From contig NZ_SZYH01000001.1 of the NCBI RefSeq assembly GCF_005298175.1, positions 2,542,001 to 2,606,000 of the forward strand: DNA of 64,000 nucleotides. Reading direction: 5' to 3'. Position numbers and translations under genes: made by a program. The DNA is from Marinobacter panjinensis. GTDB taxonomy: Bacteria; Pseudomonadota; Gammaproteobacteria; Pseudomonadales; Oleiphilaceae. The stretch's first letter is position 1. The number at the start of each line of letters is the position of its first letter. Below, piece after piece: positions 25,286 through 35,070 of the stretch. The notes below the pieces were generated by a model. It saw only the letters and a program-made list of their open reading frames with translations. It ran no database searches and had not been told where the DNA came from.

Positions 25286-25987
25286 CTACCTGAGCTGTTG
25301 AGTCAACCGCTTCACTTCGGGGGAGCTACGGCTGGAATAATCCTGCAATGCCTTGGCGCCCCCGGAAGCATAGACCGCAACGGCCGCCATAAGATCCCTC
25401 AGTACCTGGGGGCTGTTGCGATCAAACGGAGCATAGGCGCCGCCCGAGAGTTTGCTTACCTGCTGGAAAACCGCTCTGGCATGGGCATCACTGCCCTCAT
25501 GGAACATGAAAACCGGGGTTCTGAGCATGCCCAGCTCGCCGGCGGTATGGCAGAGCTCGTCGACTGGCTCTTCGCAACAATCGCCGATAAACACCACAGC
25601 CTTGACCGGTTGTGTCCGGGTTTCCTTGACGGCATGTGCCAGAACCCGGCTGATCTGGGTTCGCCCGCCCAGGCAGGACACACCGTTCATCAGCTTCAGC
25701 AATTGACTGGTCTGGGTGACAAATGCCGTGGATCTGAATTCGCGAAAGCCCCGATAGTAGCAAAGCTGTATTGCCAAACCACCGAGATCACGGGTTGCCA
25801 GAAACAGCTCGCTTTGCAGGTCACAGGCCTGATCCCAGGTAGCTTCGCGGCTGGCGGTGGCGTCCAGGGCAAAAATCAGCCGGCCCTGCCCGCCTCCTTG
25901 TTGCGGCGTCGTGCGAACCTGGTGAATAAACTGGTCTATCGACTGTTTATTCGAGCGGGTACTGACAGGTTTGTCATTCTTTGGCAT
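25286..25987 (-). CDS. VWA-domain protein
   Basis: Cytoplasmic protein of 233 residues made almost entirely of a von Willebrand A domain. The MIDAS metal site begins with ALDATASRE (D-x-T-x-S form), and later strands include AVVFIGDCCEEPVDEL and TPVFMFHEG. There is no signal peptide. I placed the start at ATG 25987 (MPKNDKPVSTRSNK) because the longer frame adds a low-quality N-terminus. It lies directly upstream of the J-domain gene. VWA proteins often act in metal insertion or complex assembly, so the two could form a chaperone pair; the client is unknown. Confidence 0.75.
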   Translation of the reverse strand: MPKNDKPVSTRSNKQSIDQFIHQVRTTPQQGGGQGRLIFALDATASREATWDQACDLQSELFLATRDLGGLAIQLCYYRGFREFRSTAFVTQTSQLLKLMNGVSCLGGRTQISRVLAHAVKETRTQPVKAVVFIGDCCEEPVDELCHTAGELGMLRTPVFMFHEGSDAHARAVFQQVSKLSGGAYAPFDRNSPQVLRDLMAAVAVYASGGAKALQDYSSRSSPEVKRLTQQLR

Positions 25988-26091
25988 AGCCGTAGAGATC
26001 CCCGAGTGATCGGTTTCTTCTATAGTGGCTTTGCTAAGACCGTATGGCAATGGCAGGATGTCCGCTTCCTTGCGATGAAACAGAAGGCACC

Positions 26092-26829
26092 ATGAACCCG
26101 ACCATTGAACTGCTCAAATCACACCGCTCGATCCGCAAATTCCAGGATCGGAAGATTCCCCGCGAACTGTTCGAAGAGCTGATCCGTGCCGGCCAGAGCG
26201 CTGCCACGTCCAGTCATGTGCAGGCCTATTCCATCATCCACGTAGTCAACCCACAAAATCGGGAGACCCTGGCGGAGTTGAGTGGAGGCCAGCGCTATGT
26301 AGCGGAATGCTCGGATTTCCTGGTGTTCTGCGCGGACATGAAGCGTGCCACAGATGCCGCCGAACGGGCTGGTGCCGAGGTGGTTCGTGGGATGACCGAA
26401 CAGTTGCTTGTGGCCAGTATCGATGCCGCTCTGGTCGCCCAGAACGTCGCTACGGCGGCAGAGTCCGCGGGGCTGGGCCTTTGTTACATCGGTGGCATCC
26501 GCAACAACCCCGCCAAAGTGAGCGAATTGCTGCGCCTGCCGGACCATGTCTACCCGGTGTTCGGCATGTGTCTGGGGTATCCGGACCAGAACCCGGAGGT
26601 CAAACCGCGCCTGCCGCTGACCTCGATCCTCAAGGAGGACTATTACCAAGACGAGCAAGACGCGGAACTGGTGGCGGAGTTCGACGCCACCATGCATACC
26701 TATTACCAGGCCCGTAGCGGAGGCAACAAAGACACCAACTGGTCGGAGCAGCTCAAGCCGCTATTCACCTCCAAACTGCGTCCCCACATGCGGGACTTCC
26801 TGCGTGGCAAGGGCTTCGAGATGAAGTAA
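26092..26829 (+). CDS. nfsA: Oxygen-insensitive NADPH nitroreductase (NfsA-like)
   Basis: FMN-dependent two-electron reductase of nitroaromatics and quinones; 245 residues. The N-terminal HRSIRKFQDRKIP is the FMN-phosphate motif, AATSSHVQAYSIIHV is typical of the NfsA/FRP branch, and GLGLCYIGGIRNNP completes the flavin site. ATG 26092 has AAGG five bases upstream. The gene is divergent from the VWA/J-domain pair and convergent with the TRAP permease gene. A flavin reductase (Frp) activity cannot be excluded. Confidence 0.85.
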   Translation: MNPTIELLKSHRSIRKFQDRKIPRELFEELIRAGQSAATSSHVQAYSIIHVVNPQNRETLAELSGGQRYVAECSDFLVFCADMKRATDAAERAGAEVVRGMTEQLLVASIDAALVAQNVATAAESAGLGLCYIGGIRNNPAKVSELLRLPDHVYPVFGMCLGYPDQNPEVKPRLPLTSILKEDYYQDEQDAELVAEFDATMHTYYQARSGGNKDTNWSEQLKPLFTSKLRPHMRDFLRGKGFEMK

Positions 26830-26853
26830 AGCGCTCGTTCATTCTCGCTCTGC

Positions 26854-28914
26854 TCAGGCGTAGAACAGCAACGGCACGAATGCCACCAGAACCAGCGATA
26901 GGCCCATGGCAATCAGTGGCATGATGATACGTTCGTGGCGCTGGTAGAAGGTACCGTCTTCCTGTTGAGCCGCCAGCACTTCCGCTTCGCCGACCACTTG
27001 CCTGGTCAACAGGTGGTTCAGTGCCACCGGCGGGCTGAGGTAGCCCAGCTCGAAGGCCACCAGGGTCACCATCCAGAAGTGGATCGGATGAATACCACTG
27101 CTGTAGGCAATGGTCGCTACGGTGGCGGTCACCAGAATAACGGCGCCGAAAGCGTCCATGATCATGCCCAGAATGACCAGGATTACCACCATGAGCAGCA
27201 TGGCGGACCAGGCGCTGTCGAAGGCCTGGGGGAAGGCTCCCATGATGTGGGAGCGCTCGATCACGCCGCCGATGCTTACCGACAGACCCAGCAACAACAG
27301 CAGTGCACCAATTTCAGCGGTAGTGTCATTGGTGGCGGAGCGCAGGCTGCGCTCCAGGCCCTGGTGATTGATCTCGCCACTGGCCCGGCCCTTGCGGTTT
27401 TTCAGGCTGATGTGCTCATACAGCAGAATGGCCAGCATGATCACCGGCAGCAGCCGGGGTGCCGAGAACTCATCCATTTTCACATCCAGGGCAAAGCGGT
27501 ACAGCAGCACCACCGCTGTGATCACCAGAACGTAGGGAATCAGTTGCTTCAATGCCGACATCATCGGCGCAAAGGCGACCGATGCCGGCGCCAGGTCGAA
27601 CTTGCTCTGGCGGTTAACCGTCAGTGCTACGGCAGTAAACATGGCCGCTGTAAGTACGAACACCCAGATACCCCAGCCAAACAGCTCGTCGGTGGTAACT
27701 TCCCGGTTGAGGTAGGCGATGACCACTACCAGCAGGCAGGGCCGCAACACCACACCGAGGGAGCCGGACATGGCGGTAGCGGCCAGTGCCAGATGGCGGC
27801 GGGCTCCGGCGGCACGCAATTCGCTGTAGATGACGGCACCGGCAGCAATGACGAAGATACCGGAAGCACCGGTGTAGGCCGTAGGTACGGCCGCGACCAG
27901 CACTGCCACAACCGCAAGAAGCTCCGGCGGCATGTGCCAGGGCCGGAACACATTGAACACCAGGGTGGCGAGGCGGGTCTGCTTCAGCATCATGCCTACC
28001 CACACATACAGGCCAACGTTGAGGAACATGTCCGACAGTTCCATCATCTTGCCCAGGTAGATACCGATACCGGAGGCATGACCGATCAGCGCAAAGTAGG
28101 TACCTGATATCAGGCACATAACGGTATAAAGAGGGACAGCCAGGAAGGCCTTGTTCAGCTCACCACCCTCTTGCAGGTCGTCCGGCACCCGTATCAGTCG
28201 ATAGAGGCTGGCCAGGGTCAGCGCAGCGAACCCGATAACCCACAGGTTGTGGAGCAACAGCTCCGCGGAGGACACGGTGTTGTCCGAGCCGAAACTGGAC
28301 TGCCTGAAAATTACGCTGGACCCCAGCAACATGGCATTGGCCACTGTCTGCAGGGTGTGGGAAACGGTGTAGTCCAGGCGGGTTTCCATGGCACGCATGG
28401 CGATGTGGTGGCGGGTCAGGGTAGCAGTTACCGCACACAGCATGACGAGGATAACCAGGATATAGCGCTGGGATTCGAGGCCGAAGGCAATCAGGTCTGC
28501 CACGAACAGCTCAACCGTCCGGTAGGCTTTCACACCCGGAGTGAGCTTGTCCTTGAGGTTCTCGTAGCTCCGGTAACTCTGGCGGCAGTTTTCCACCGAC
28601 CGCTCGATGGCCAGGCGAACCTCGTCAGGATCTTTCTCGGCCTCGCCCAACAACGCGGCCATTGGATTGTCGCTGCCCTCTTTCGCCAGCTCTTCCTGCA
28701 CCGCGGCTTCGATATCCACGTTGGGATCACAGGATGGCTGTACCGGGTCTGCCCTGAGTTTGTAATAGCCACTCCACAACTGCTCGCCACCGCGCAGCAT
28801 CTGGTTGTGGATATCACTGCTGGTGGAAAACAGCACCACCGCCAGCAGAAGCAGACAGGCCGGCAGGGAAGAGAACCATTCCCTGCCACTACGGTGAAAA
28901 CCACCCTGGAACAT
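26854..28914 (-). CDS. TRAP transporter fused small/large permease (DctQM-like)
   Basis: Inner-membrane protein of 686 residues. The N-terminal 200 residues hold four membrane helices with a large soluble loop after the first, an expanded DctQ-like part; the rest carries about a dozen helices of the DctM large permease, with GASGIFVIAAGAVIYSEL and the ending ELGYLSPPVALN typical of the family. TRAP systems use an ion gradient and a periplasmic binding protein for uptake. The tatT-like gene is 25 bases upstream on the same strand and a binding-protein gene lies further up, matching TPAT systems. The substrate is unknown. Confidence 0.85.
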   Translation of the reverse strand: MFQGGFHRSGREWFSSLPACLLLLAVVLFSTSSDIHNQMLRGGEQLWSGYYKLRADPVQPSCDPNVDIEAAVQEELAKEGSDNPMAALLGEAEKDPDEVRLAIERSVENCRQSYRSYENLKDKLTPGVKAYRTVELFVADLIAFGLESQRYILVILVMLCAVTATLTRHHIAMRAMETRLDYTVSHTLQTVANAMLLGSSVIFRQSSFGSDNTVSSAELLLHNLWVIGFAALTLASLYRLIRVPDDLQEGGELNKAFLAVPLYTVMCLISGTYFALIGHASGIGIYLGKMMELSDMFLNVGLYVWVGMMLKQTRLATLVFNVFRPWHMPPELLAVVAVLVAAVPTAYTGASGIFVIAAGAVIYSELRAAGARRHLALAATAMSGSLGVVLRPCLLVVVIAYLNREVTTDELFGWGIWVFVLTAAMFTAVALTVNRQSKFDLAPASVAFAPMMSALKQLIPYVLVITAVVLLYRFALDVKMDEFSAPRLLPVIMLAILLYEHISLKNRKGRASGEINHQGLERSLRSATNDTTAEIGALLLLLGLSVSIGGVIERSHIMGAFPQAFDSAWSAMLLMVVILVILGMIMDAFGAVILVTATVATIAYSSGIHPIHFWMVTLVAFELGYLSPPVALNHLLTRQVVGEAEVLAAQQEDGTFYQRHERIIMPLIAMGLSLVLVAFVPLLFYA

Positions 28915-28939
28915 AACAACTCACTCTGGGAATGTTGGT

Positions 28940-30004
28940 TTACAGCAGATCATCCAGATCCATGGTTTCGACGGTTTCCTTCTCGTCATCCCAGAAGGTT
29001 CCCAGCTTGCCGGTCGGCGTACGGTGCCCGGTATTTTCCATCCACATGCGGTCGGATATAGTGACAATCATCTGGGTGGCCATGGCGTCCACGAACGTCC
29101 ATTCTTCATTCGCCGGTGTTTCGTCGATGGCTTCGGCATGGCTGCGAATAACAGACCGCAGGCGCTCGTGGTCACCCTTGTTCTGAGCGGCAATAGCGTG
29201 GAAAACATGGCTGATTCTTACGCCGGCTTCTTCACCCTGTTCATCCGCAATGTCCAGGCGCTGGAAGGGATCCTCACCATCAGGCAGCGCACCGGGGATC
29301 ATCGACCAGACCGTGGCACGCAAAGCCATGGGCGCACCCCACCACTTGTCGTTCTCAAGGCAGCTGGTGGCCCGGGCAACTGTGGAACCAATATTCTTGG
29401 GGACCCCGATGGACGAGGTCGACTGGATCTCTGCATTCAGTGCCTGCAGGCCCGAGAGCAGGCCCGCCAGATAGATAAACTCGCCCAGGTCATCATCAAA
29501 TCCGGGACATTCGCTCGCATCCGGCTTGCCGTAGAAAGCGTTGTGGTGTTTCCAGCCCCGGTGATAACGCTTGGCGGCCAGTGACAGCGCACGCTTCTGG
29601 CGGATCATGGCATCTTCGGCCTGTTCCGCGTTCCTGGCACGCAATGCACCCAGGCTGGCCAGCTCGTGCTCTCGGGCCTGTTCCTCGGCGCAGCCGCCGG
29701 CGGACAGGTAGAGCATCACTGCCAGCTGGTCCGGTTCACTGGTTACGCGTCCGAAGGACATCAGCAAAGGTGCAGTGGCCTCACTCATGGCGCAGCCCAT
29801 GGCCAGATCTTCGCTTTCCAGAAGATAGGGCACAGTGTGATTGCGGGAGAAGCCCTGCATCACGTCGCCGGTGGTTTTGTAGATCATGTTGTTGACGACA
29901 CCACAACCACTGAGAATCACACCGACAAACACAGCCGATACTGCACCGCGAAACCGGACAAGCCCGTGAGGGAGCCGGCTGGCAGGTTTCAGAATATGTG
30001 TCAT
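28940..30004 (-). CDS. TatT-like lipoprotein of a TPAT/TRAP transporter
   Basis: Predicted lipoprotein of 354 residues with lipobox LSGC (lipidated Cys34). The mature part is helical, rich in Ala, Glu and Arg, and resembles TatT, the TPR-like protein that forms a trimer with the TRAP binding protein in Treponema pallidum. Conserved-looking parts are the N-terminal ATPLLMSFGRV, the central YHRGWKHHNAF and AVYLSAGG-like stretches. It is directly upstream of the permease gene (25-base gap). TatT is proposed to help deliver hydrophobic ligands to the binding protein. Confidence 0.8.
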   Translation of the reverse strand: MTHILKPASRLPHGLVRFRGAVSAVFVGVILSGCGVVNNMIYKTTGDVMQGFSRNHTVPYLLESEDLAMGCAMSEATAPLLMSFGRVTSEPDQLAVMLYLSAGGCAEEQAREHELASLGALRARNAEQAEDAMIRQKRALSLAAKRYHRGWKHHNAFYGKPDASECPGFDDDLGEFIYLAGLLSGLQALNAEIQSTSSIGVPKNIGSTVARATSCLENDKWWGAPMALRATVWSMIPGALPDGEDPFQRLDIADEQGEEAGVRISHVFHAIAAQNKGDHERLRSVIRSHAEAIDETPANEEWTFVDAMATQMIVTISDRMWMENTGHRTPTGKLGTFWDDEKETVETMDLDDLL

Positions 30005-30267
30005 AACTTCGTACCTTTTTCTTATAGGGCGACCGGAACATGGTCCGGCCGGGGCCGCGCACCAGCTCAGTTACAGTTTGTAACCGAAACGGCATTATCG
30101 CCGACAACTCCCTGTTTTTATGCGACTCCGCCCGCAAATGGCGACGGAGATTCAAATGTATCCGGACTACCGGTTTGCACAATGGGTCGCAAACCGCTAT
30201 AGATTTGGTCAGCCGGCGGTTACGCAGCCGCCGGCCAACAACCAAAAACGACAACAAGGAGTACCCA

Positions 30268-30540
30268 ATGCGCAAACCTGAACTTGCCGCCGCTGTTGCA
30301 GACCAGACCGGATTGACCCGTGACAAAGCCAGCGAAGTGATCACCGCTTTCACCGACCAGATCTCCGCAGCCGCTGCCCGGGGCGAAGATACTACCCTGA
30401 TCGGTTTCGGTACCTTCAACATCCGCAGCCGTGACGCTCGCGATGGCCGTAACCCTCAAACCGGGGCAACCATCCGGATCCCCGCCAGCAAGACTGTCGG
30501 CTTCAAGGCAGGCAAGGCGCTGAAGGACTCGATCCGCTAA
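30268..30540 (+). CDS. HU-family DNA-binding protein
   Basis: Nucleoid protein of 90 residues. It shows the standard HU fold: an N-terminal helical dimer part, the GFGTF turn, the RNPQTG beta-arm tip, and the ending FKAGKALKDS. AAGGAG is placed before ATG 30268. It sits on the opposite strand between the TRAP binding-protein gene and the tatT-like gene. It is more diverged from HU-beta than a housekeeping copy might be (DARDGRNPQTGATIRIP), so it may be an accessory paralogue. Confidence 0.93.
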   Translation: MRKPELAAAVADQTGLTRDKASEVITAFTDQISAAAARGEDTTLIGFGTFNIRSRDARDGRNPQTGATIRIPASKTVGFKAGKALKDSIR

Positions 30541-30548
30541 AGCAGCAA

Positions 30549-30570
30549 CCAGGGGCCGCCCGGCCCCTGG
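30549..30570. terminator. GC-rich hairpin between HU and binding-protein genes
   Basis: A perfect nine-base stem (CCAGGGGCC / GGCCCCTGG) with a four-base loop lies between the convergent stops of the HU gene and the TRAP binding-protein gene. Neither strand has a T-tract, so it is a candidate bidirectional pause or weak terminator. Confidence 0.5.
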
Positions 30571-30581
30571 GTATTACCGGC

Positions 30582-31601
30582 TCAGGACGCGCATTCGGAA
30601 CGGGAACCATCCACCCGGCAACGGATCGCCTTCATCAGGCTGATGGCTCGTTCGTCATAAACGCCGTCTTCCAGTAACGACAACCGCACCTTGCGAAGCA
30701 TCTTGTCGTATTCGGCCACGTCCTCCTGTGGCGGATGCATCCACACATCCTCTGGTATCCCGGCTTCCGCTTCAGCAATAATGCCGTAGGCCTCATCAAT
30801 GCGCTTGATGGCCTGGTCGCGCACCATCTGGCCAGCACTATCCGGGAAGCGGTCGCGATGGATAATTACCTGGAAGTTCATGTAGGCCAGTGCGTACTTG
30901 AATACACCTCCGTTCGGGGTAACGCCCTTGTAGAGTTCCAGGGGGGAATAGGCGACCGCCGGCGCGTAGGCCAGGTCGACACTGCCATTGTTGAACTTGC
31001 CGGCAAAATTGGCGGAGTTGGAGCCCACCACGGAAGCACCCACATGGCGCACCATGCGTACGGAGGCGGTGTCGAAATCCAGGGTGGCAATGCGTTTGCC
31101 CTGCAGCTTTTCCACGGAATCGATAGCCCGGTCACGGGTATGGAGGTACACCGCACCACCGGGGAAAACGCCGGCCACTTCGTAGTCGCCGTCGATCAGG
31201 AACGGCCGCGCCTTTTCCTGGCTGAGGGTGTTGTACAGCAGCCGCATTTCCTCCTCACCGGGCACAGCACCCATAGCCTCCAGGGTACCGGTGAATTTGT
31301 TGAACTCGCGGGCACGGGTGCCGGTAAGCAGCACTGCGTCACACTGACCGGCCTTGAAGTCTTCGGCCGCGACTTTCTCGTCAGTATAGGCACGCAGGTT
31401 CAGCTTTATGCCTTCCTTGAGGGCAATGGGCTGGAAGGTTTTGGTGATAGCGAACAGCGGGCCGTTGGCTCCGACCGGATCAAACACACAGAAGCTTCGC
31501 TCCATGAGGTCCGATTCCGCCTGAGCGAACGGCGACAACGCAAGACTGGCACACAGGGCGGCAACCGCTGTGGCCTTTCGCGGTAGGTTGACTAGTTTCA
31601 C
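30582..31601 (-). CDS. Periplasmic solute-binding protein of TRAP/TPAT type
   Basis: Exported protein of 339 residues with signal peptide KATAVAALCASLALSPFAQA. It resembles a DctP-like family that accompanies TatT lipoproteins; the body has two alpha/beta lobes (DFKAGQCDAVLLTGTRAREF; GKRIATLDFDTASVRMV; GSVDLAYAPAVAYSPLELY). GTG 31601 is the start with AGGAG eight bases upstream. It probably binds the ligand taken up by the permease encoded at 26854-28914, although the HU gene on the other strand lies between them. An even number of Cys in the mature part (including RCRVDGSRSECAS) suggests disulfides. Confidence 0.8.
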   Translation of the reverse strand: MKLVNLPRKATAVAALCASLALSPFAQAESDLMERSFCVFDPVGANGPLFAITKTFQPIALKEGIKLNLRAYTDEKVAAEDFKAGQCDAVLLTGTRAREFNKFTGTLEAMGAVPGEEEMRLLYNTLSQEKARPFLIDGDYEVAGVFPGGAVYLHTRDRAIDSVEKLQGKRIATLDFDTASVRMVRHVGASVVGSNSANFAGKFNNGSVDLAYAPAVAYSPLELYKGVTPNGGVFKYALAYMNFQVIIHRDRFPDSAGQMVRDQAIKRIDEAYGIIAEAEAGIPEDVWMHPPQEDVAEYDKMLRKVRLSLLEDGVYDERAISLMKAIRCRVDGSRSECAS

Positions 31602-31774
31602 GGGGATGACTCCTGAATTATTATTGTCTGGCCGAGATTAGGTCGGCCACGACAAGAATACGTTGGCACAGGTGCCTGTCATCAAGGGCTCTGAAGCAAA
31701 AAGGTAAGGATCTGTGACGGGCTCGACAGAGGTTTCGCAACCTCTGCCACATTTTGCCGACATGAAAGCTCGAG

Positions 31775-33046
31775 CTACAGGTTATTGTGGGGCCAGACCT
31801 GTCGTCCATTGCACAGGGTGAGCCGAACCACACCTGGCAGATCTTTACCGGGCAAAGGAACGTGGCGCCCCACGGAACAGAGGTTGTTGTCGCCCTGCCT
31901 CCAGCTGGCAGCGGCGTCGAACACGCACAGGTCTGCCACCGCGCCTTTCCGCAGTTCAGCAGAACGACCAATGACCGAAGCCGGGCCAGTGGTTAGCGCC
32001 CGGACCAGGCTTGCCCTGTCCAGCTCCCCCCGCTCCACCAGCAGCAGGCCCATCGACAGAGTGCTCTCGATGGTAGAAAGTCCTGGCTCAGTGGCCGCCA
32101 TGGGTGCCTGTTTGGCAGCGGAGTCGTGGGGCTGGTGCTGGCTGGTGATGGCATCGATCACGCCGTCACGTACGCCGGCCAGCAGAGCCTGCCGGTCTTG
32201 CTCCGAGCGCAGTGGTGGCCGCACATGGTAGCGGCTGTCGAAACCGGCCAATGCCTCTTCGGTAAACAGCAACTGGTGCATGGCGACATCAGCGGTCACT
32301 GCGATACCGCGCTTGCGGGCATCGGCCAGCATTTCCACGCTACGGGCACAAGACAACTGACTCAGGTGCAGCCGAACGCCGGTTTCTTCTGCCAGCAGCA
32401 GCATTTCCATGGCCGCAGCGGTTTCCGCCACTTCCGGAATACCCAGCAGCCCCAGCCTGGAGGCCACCAGACCATCGTGGGCGTAACCGTCAGCCGCCAG
32501 GGCCTGGTTCTCGGGGCTGAACATCACGGTGAGTCCGAAGGTCTGGGCATAGGCCATGCAGCGGCGCAGCACCCGCGCATTCTTCACCGGACGGGCACCG
32601 TTGCCCAGGGCAATACAGCCAGCGCTGGCCAGGCCCGCCATATCGCTGAGCAGGTCGCCTTCCAGGCCGCGGGTGATAGCGCCCACGGGCAGTATCCGCA
32701 CCGCTGAACGCTTGGCAGCGACGTCGAGTATCAGATTGGTGACTGCCCCGGAATCGTTCACGGGCGACGTGTCCGGAGACGCACACAGGGTTGTGAATCC
32801 GCCGTGAGCGGCGGCCAGGCTTTCCGAGGCAATATTACCTTTCTGGCCATTGCCCGGTTCACGCAGGTTGCAGCACAGATCCACAAAGCCGGGCGCCAGA
32901 ATACAGCCGGCAGCATCAAAGTCGCGATCGGCAGACTCTCTTTCAGCAGCCTCGCCTAGCGCGGCAATATGGCCATCGCGAATCAGGAGTGTGGTTTCAG
33001 CATCGGTATTCGCCAGGCGGCCACCGGTAATCTTCAGGCTGCTCAT
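31775..33046 (-). CDS. pyrC': Dihydroorotase-like protein, non-catalytic (PyrC')
   Basis: Protein of 423 residues with the fold of class I dihydroorotase but without its zinc-binding HxH: the sequence reads [11 protein letters not shown], with Cys58 and Asn60 in place of the two His. Such inactive PyrC' proteins form the dodecameric complex with aspartate transcarbamoylase in Pseudomonas and stabilise it. The gene follows pyrB with a four-base ATGA overlap, as in Pseudomonas. A catalytic pyrC must be elsewhere. Downstream, 31602-31774 holds small hairpins (for example CAGAGGTT/AACCTCTG near 31729-31748) but no gene. Confidence 0.92.
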   Translation of the reverse strand: MSSLKITGGRLANTDAETTLLIRDGHIAALGEAAERESADRDFDAAGCILAPGFVDLCCNLREPGNGQKGNIASESLAAAHGGFTTLCASPDTSPVNDSGAVTNLILDVAAKRSAVRILPVGAITRGLEGDLLSDMAGLASAGCIALGNGARPVKNARVLRRCMAYAQTFGLTVMFSPENQALAADGYAHDGLVASRLGLLGIPEVAETAAAMEMLLLAEETGVRLHLSQLSCARSVEMLADARKRGIAVTADVAMHQLLFTEEALAGFDSRYHVRPPLRSEQDRQALLAGVRDGVIDAITSQHQPHDSAAKQAPMAATEPGLSTIESTLSMGLLLVERGELDRASLVRALTTGPASVIGRSAELRKGAVADLCVFDAAASWRQGDNNLCSVGRHVPLPGKDLPGVVRLTLCNGRQVWPHNNL

Positions 33047-34056
33047 CCCTCGGCCCTCCCTGCCAGCTTGCGATTGCGATCTGCCATCTGGCCGCCCATG
33101 GCCATGGACATCACCGCCATGCGGATGGCGATGCCGTTGGTGACCTGGTTAAGGATCACCGATTGTGGCCCATCGGCCACTGCCGATTCTATCTCGACAC
33201 CCCGGTTGATGGGGCCCGGGTGCATTACGATGCAGCCAGGGTCGGCCAGGGCCAGTTTCTCCCGGTTAAGGCCATAGAGCCGGTAGAACTCCCGTTCGCT
33301 GGGCAGCAACGCCCCTTCCATACGTTCTTTCTGCAGCCGCAGCATGATCACCACATCCAGATCTTTCATGCCCCGGGCCATATCGTATTCCACGGTGCAG
33401 CCCAGGCTCTCCACGTCTCTTGGCAGCAGGGTGGCCGGCGCAATCACCCGCACTTCGGAAGCGCCCAGTTCGTTCAGGGCGCGGATCTGGGAACGAGCCA
33501 CCCGCGAGTGCAGCACGTCGCCCACGATCGCGACTTTCAGGCCCTCGAAACGACCCTTGTGCTGACGGATGGTGAGCATATCCAGCATGGCCTGGGTAGG
33601 GTGGGCATGGCGGCCGTCACCGGCGTTGATAATGGCCACGCCCGGGGTCACGCTTTCGGCAATAAAGTGAGGAGCACCACTCTGGGAATGGCGCACCACG
33701 AACATGTCACTGGCCATGGCCTCAAGGTTCAGCAGGGTGTCGGACAGGGACTCACCCTTGGAGGTGGCGGAGGTGTTGATGTCCAGGTTGAGCACGTCCG
33801 CCGACAGGCGCTTGGCCGCCAGTTCAAAGGTGCTGCGGGTGCGGGTGCTGGATTCGAAGAACAGGTTCACAACGGTACGGCCCCGCAGCAACGGCACTTT
33901 CTTGATGCTGCGCTCACCCACTTCAATAAAGGAATCTGCAGTATCGAGAATTTCAGTCAGTAGCGTACGGTTCAGGCCATCAAGGGTCAGAAAATGCCGT
34001 AGCTGGCCGTCGGCGGTAAGTTGAAGGGATGTCGAGGAAGGGTCGTTTGCCGTCAT
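33043..34056 (-). CDS. pyrB: Aspartate carbamoyltransferase catalytic subunit
   Basis: Condenses carbamoyl phosphate with aspartate, the committed step of pyrimidine synthesis; 337 residues. The carbamoyl-phosphate motif [24 protein letters not shown] and the Asp-binding [10 protein letters not shown] are present. The N-terminal extension (about 25 residues before FLTLDGL) is typical of Pseudomonas-type enzymes that bind PyrC'. No pyrI is present. It lies in the operon pyrR-pyrB-pyrC'. Confidence 0.96.
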   Translation of the reverse strand: MTANDPSSTSLQLTADGQLRHFLTLDGLNRTLLTEILDTADSFIEVGERSIKKVPLLRGRTVVNLFFESSTRTRSTFELAAKRLSADVLNLDINTSATSKGESLSDTLLNLEAMASDMFVVRHSQSGAPHFIAESVTPGVAIINAGDGRHAHPTQAMLDMLTIRQHKGRFEGLKVAIVGDVLHSRVARSQIRALNELGASEVRVIAPATLLPRDVESLGCTVEYDMARGMKDLDVVIMLRLQKERMEGALLPSEREFYRLYGLNREKLALADPGCIVMHPGPINRGVEIESAVADGPQSVILNQVTNGIAIRMAVMSMAMGGQMADRNRKLAGRAEG

Positions 34057-34087
34057 GTGTCGCCTGTTGATGTTATGCGTTCGCTGA

Positions 34088-34597
34088 TTACTTGCCCGTT
34101 TCCTGTAATTCTATGTGCAGAGGGTCCGGGCCACGCAATTTCACCCGCTGGTGAGACTGCAGGGCCAGCACCCGGCCGGTTACGTCCGGCTGCACCGGCA
34201 GCTCCCGTGCGCCCAGATCCACCAGTGTGGCGAGGATAATACTCGCCGGCCGGCCATAATCGAAAATTTCATTCATTGCTGCACGGATGGTGCGGCCACT
34301 CATGATGACGTCGTCAATCAGGATAATGTCCCGGTCTTCGGTGCTGAAAGGCAGGCTGGACGGTTTCACTTTCGGGTTCAGGCCGATGCGGCTGAAGTCA
34401 TCCCGGTAAAAGGAGATATCCAGCTCGCCCCAGGGTTCTTTCAGGCCCAGGCGCTTGCTCATGACATCCGCCAGCCAGACACCACCCGTGCGAATACCGA
34501 TCAATGCCGGAGCCGTCACTCCCCGCTCTTCCAGCTTCCTGCGCAGGCCCGCTTCCAGGTCGTCCAGCAGCCGGTCCATATCAAGCAATGCAGTCAT
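34088..34597 (-). CDS. pyrR: Pyrimidine operon regulator / uracil phosphoribosyltransferase
   Basis: PRT-fold protein of 169 residues. The PRPP-binding motif is [30 protein letters not shown] and the ending [11 protein letters not shown] match PyrR. In Gram-positive bacteria PyrR controls attenuation; in Pseudomonas-type organisms it sits upstream of pyrB and its regulatory role is less clear. I chose ATG 34597 (AGAGG seven bases upstream) over the TTG at 34615. The 31 bases between pyrR and pyrB leave no room for an attenuator there. Confidence 0.94.
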   Translation of the reverse strand: MTALLDMDRLLDDLEAGLRRKLEERGVTAPALIGIRTGGVWLADVMSKRLGLKEPWGELDISFYRDDFSRIGLNPKVKPSSLPFSTEDRDIILIDDVIMSGRTIRAAMNEIFDYGRPASIILATLVDLGARELPVQPDVTGRVLALQSHQRVKLRGPDPLHIELQETGK

Positions 34598-34629
34598 TTG
34601 AGTCCTCTCATACAACAGCCTGAGCCCGC

Positions 34630-35070
34630 TCAGGCAGAACGGGATTCCTGCTGATGAAACCAGGTTTCCAGAATCAGTACGGCGGCGCGATCATCCACCC
34701 CGTCACGGCCAAAATCACGGCTGCCGCCGGCGGCCATGACATCGCCTTTGGCCTCGAAACTGGTCAAGCGCTCGTCCACCATTTCCACTTCGACATGAAA
34801 GCGGCCGTGCAACCGTTTACCGAACTTGCGAGCCCGGGCACACATGTCGTTCTCGGTATCGTCCATGTTCAGGGGCAGGCCTACCAGCACGCAATCCGGC
34901 TTCCATTCGTCCAGCAGGCGGCCAATCTGATCCCAGTCCGGGACACCGTCCCGGGCCGCCAGCATGGTCAGGGGTTTGCCGGTACCAAGCAACTCCTGGC
35001 CACTGGCAACACCAATTCGCCGGGTGCCGAAATCGAAGGCCATTACCCGGCGGCTTCCGACCTCAGGCAT
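34630..35070 (-). CDS. ruvX: Holliday junction resolvase-like nuclease / rRNA processing protein
   Basis: YqgF-family RNase H-like protein of 146 residues, involved in 16S rRNA 5' processing. Strand 1 carries AFDFGTRRIGVASG with the catalytic Asp; VDERLTSFEA and the C-terminal DDRAAVLILE supply the other acidic residues. The start at ATG 35070 overlaps the yqgE stop by eight bases (ATGCCTGA), favouring it over the longer frame. It lies in a conserved run with yqgE upstream and pyrR downstream. Confidence 0.94.
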   Translation of the reverse strand: MPEVGSRRVMAFDFGTRRIGVASGQELLGTGKPLTMLAARDGVPDWDQIGRLLDEWKPDCVLVGLPLNMDDTENDMCARARKFGKRLHGRFHVEVEMVDERLTSFEAKGDVMAAGGSRDFGRDGVDDRAAVLILETWFHQQESRSA

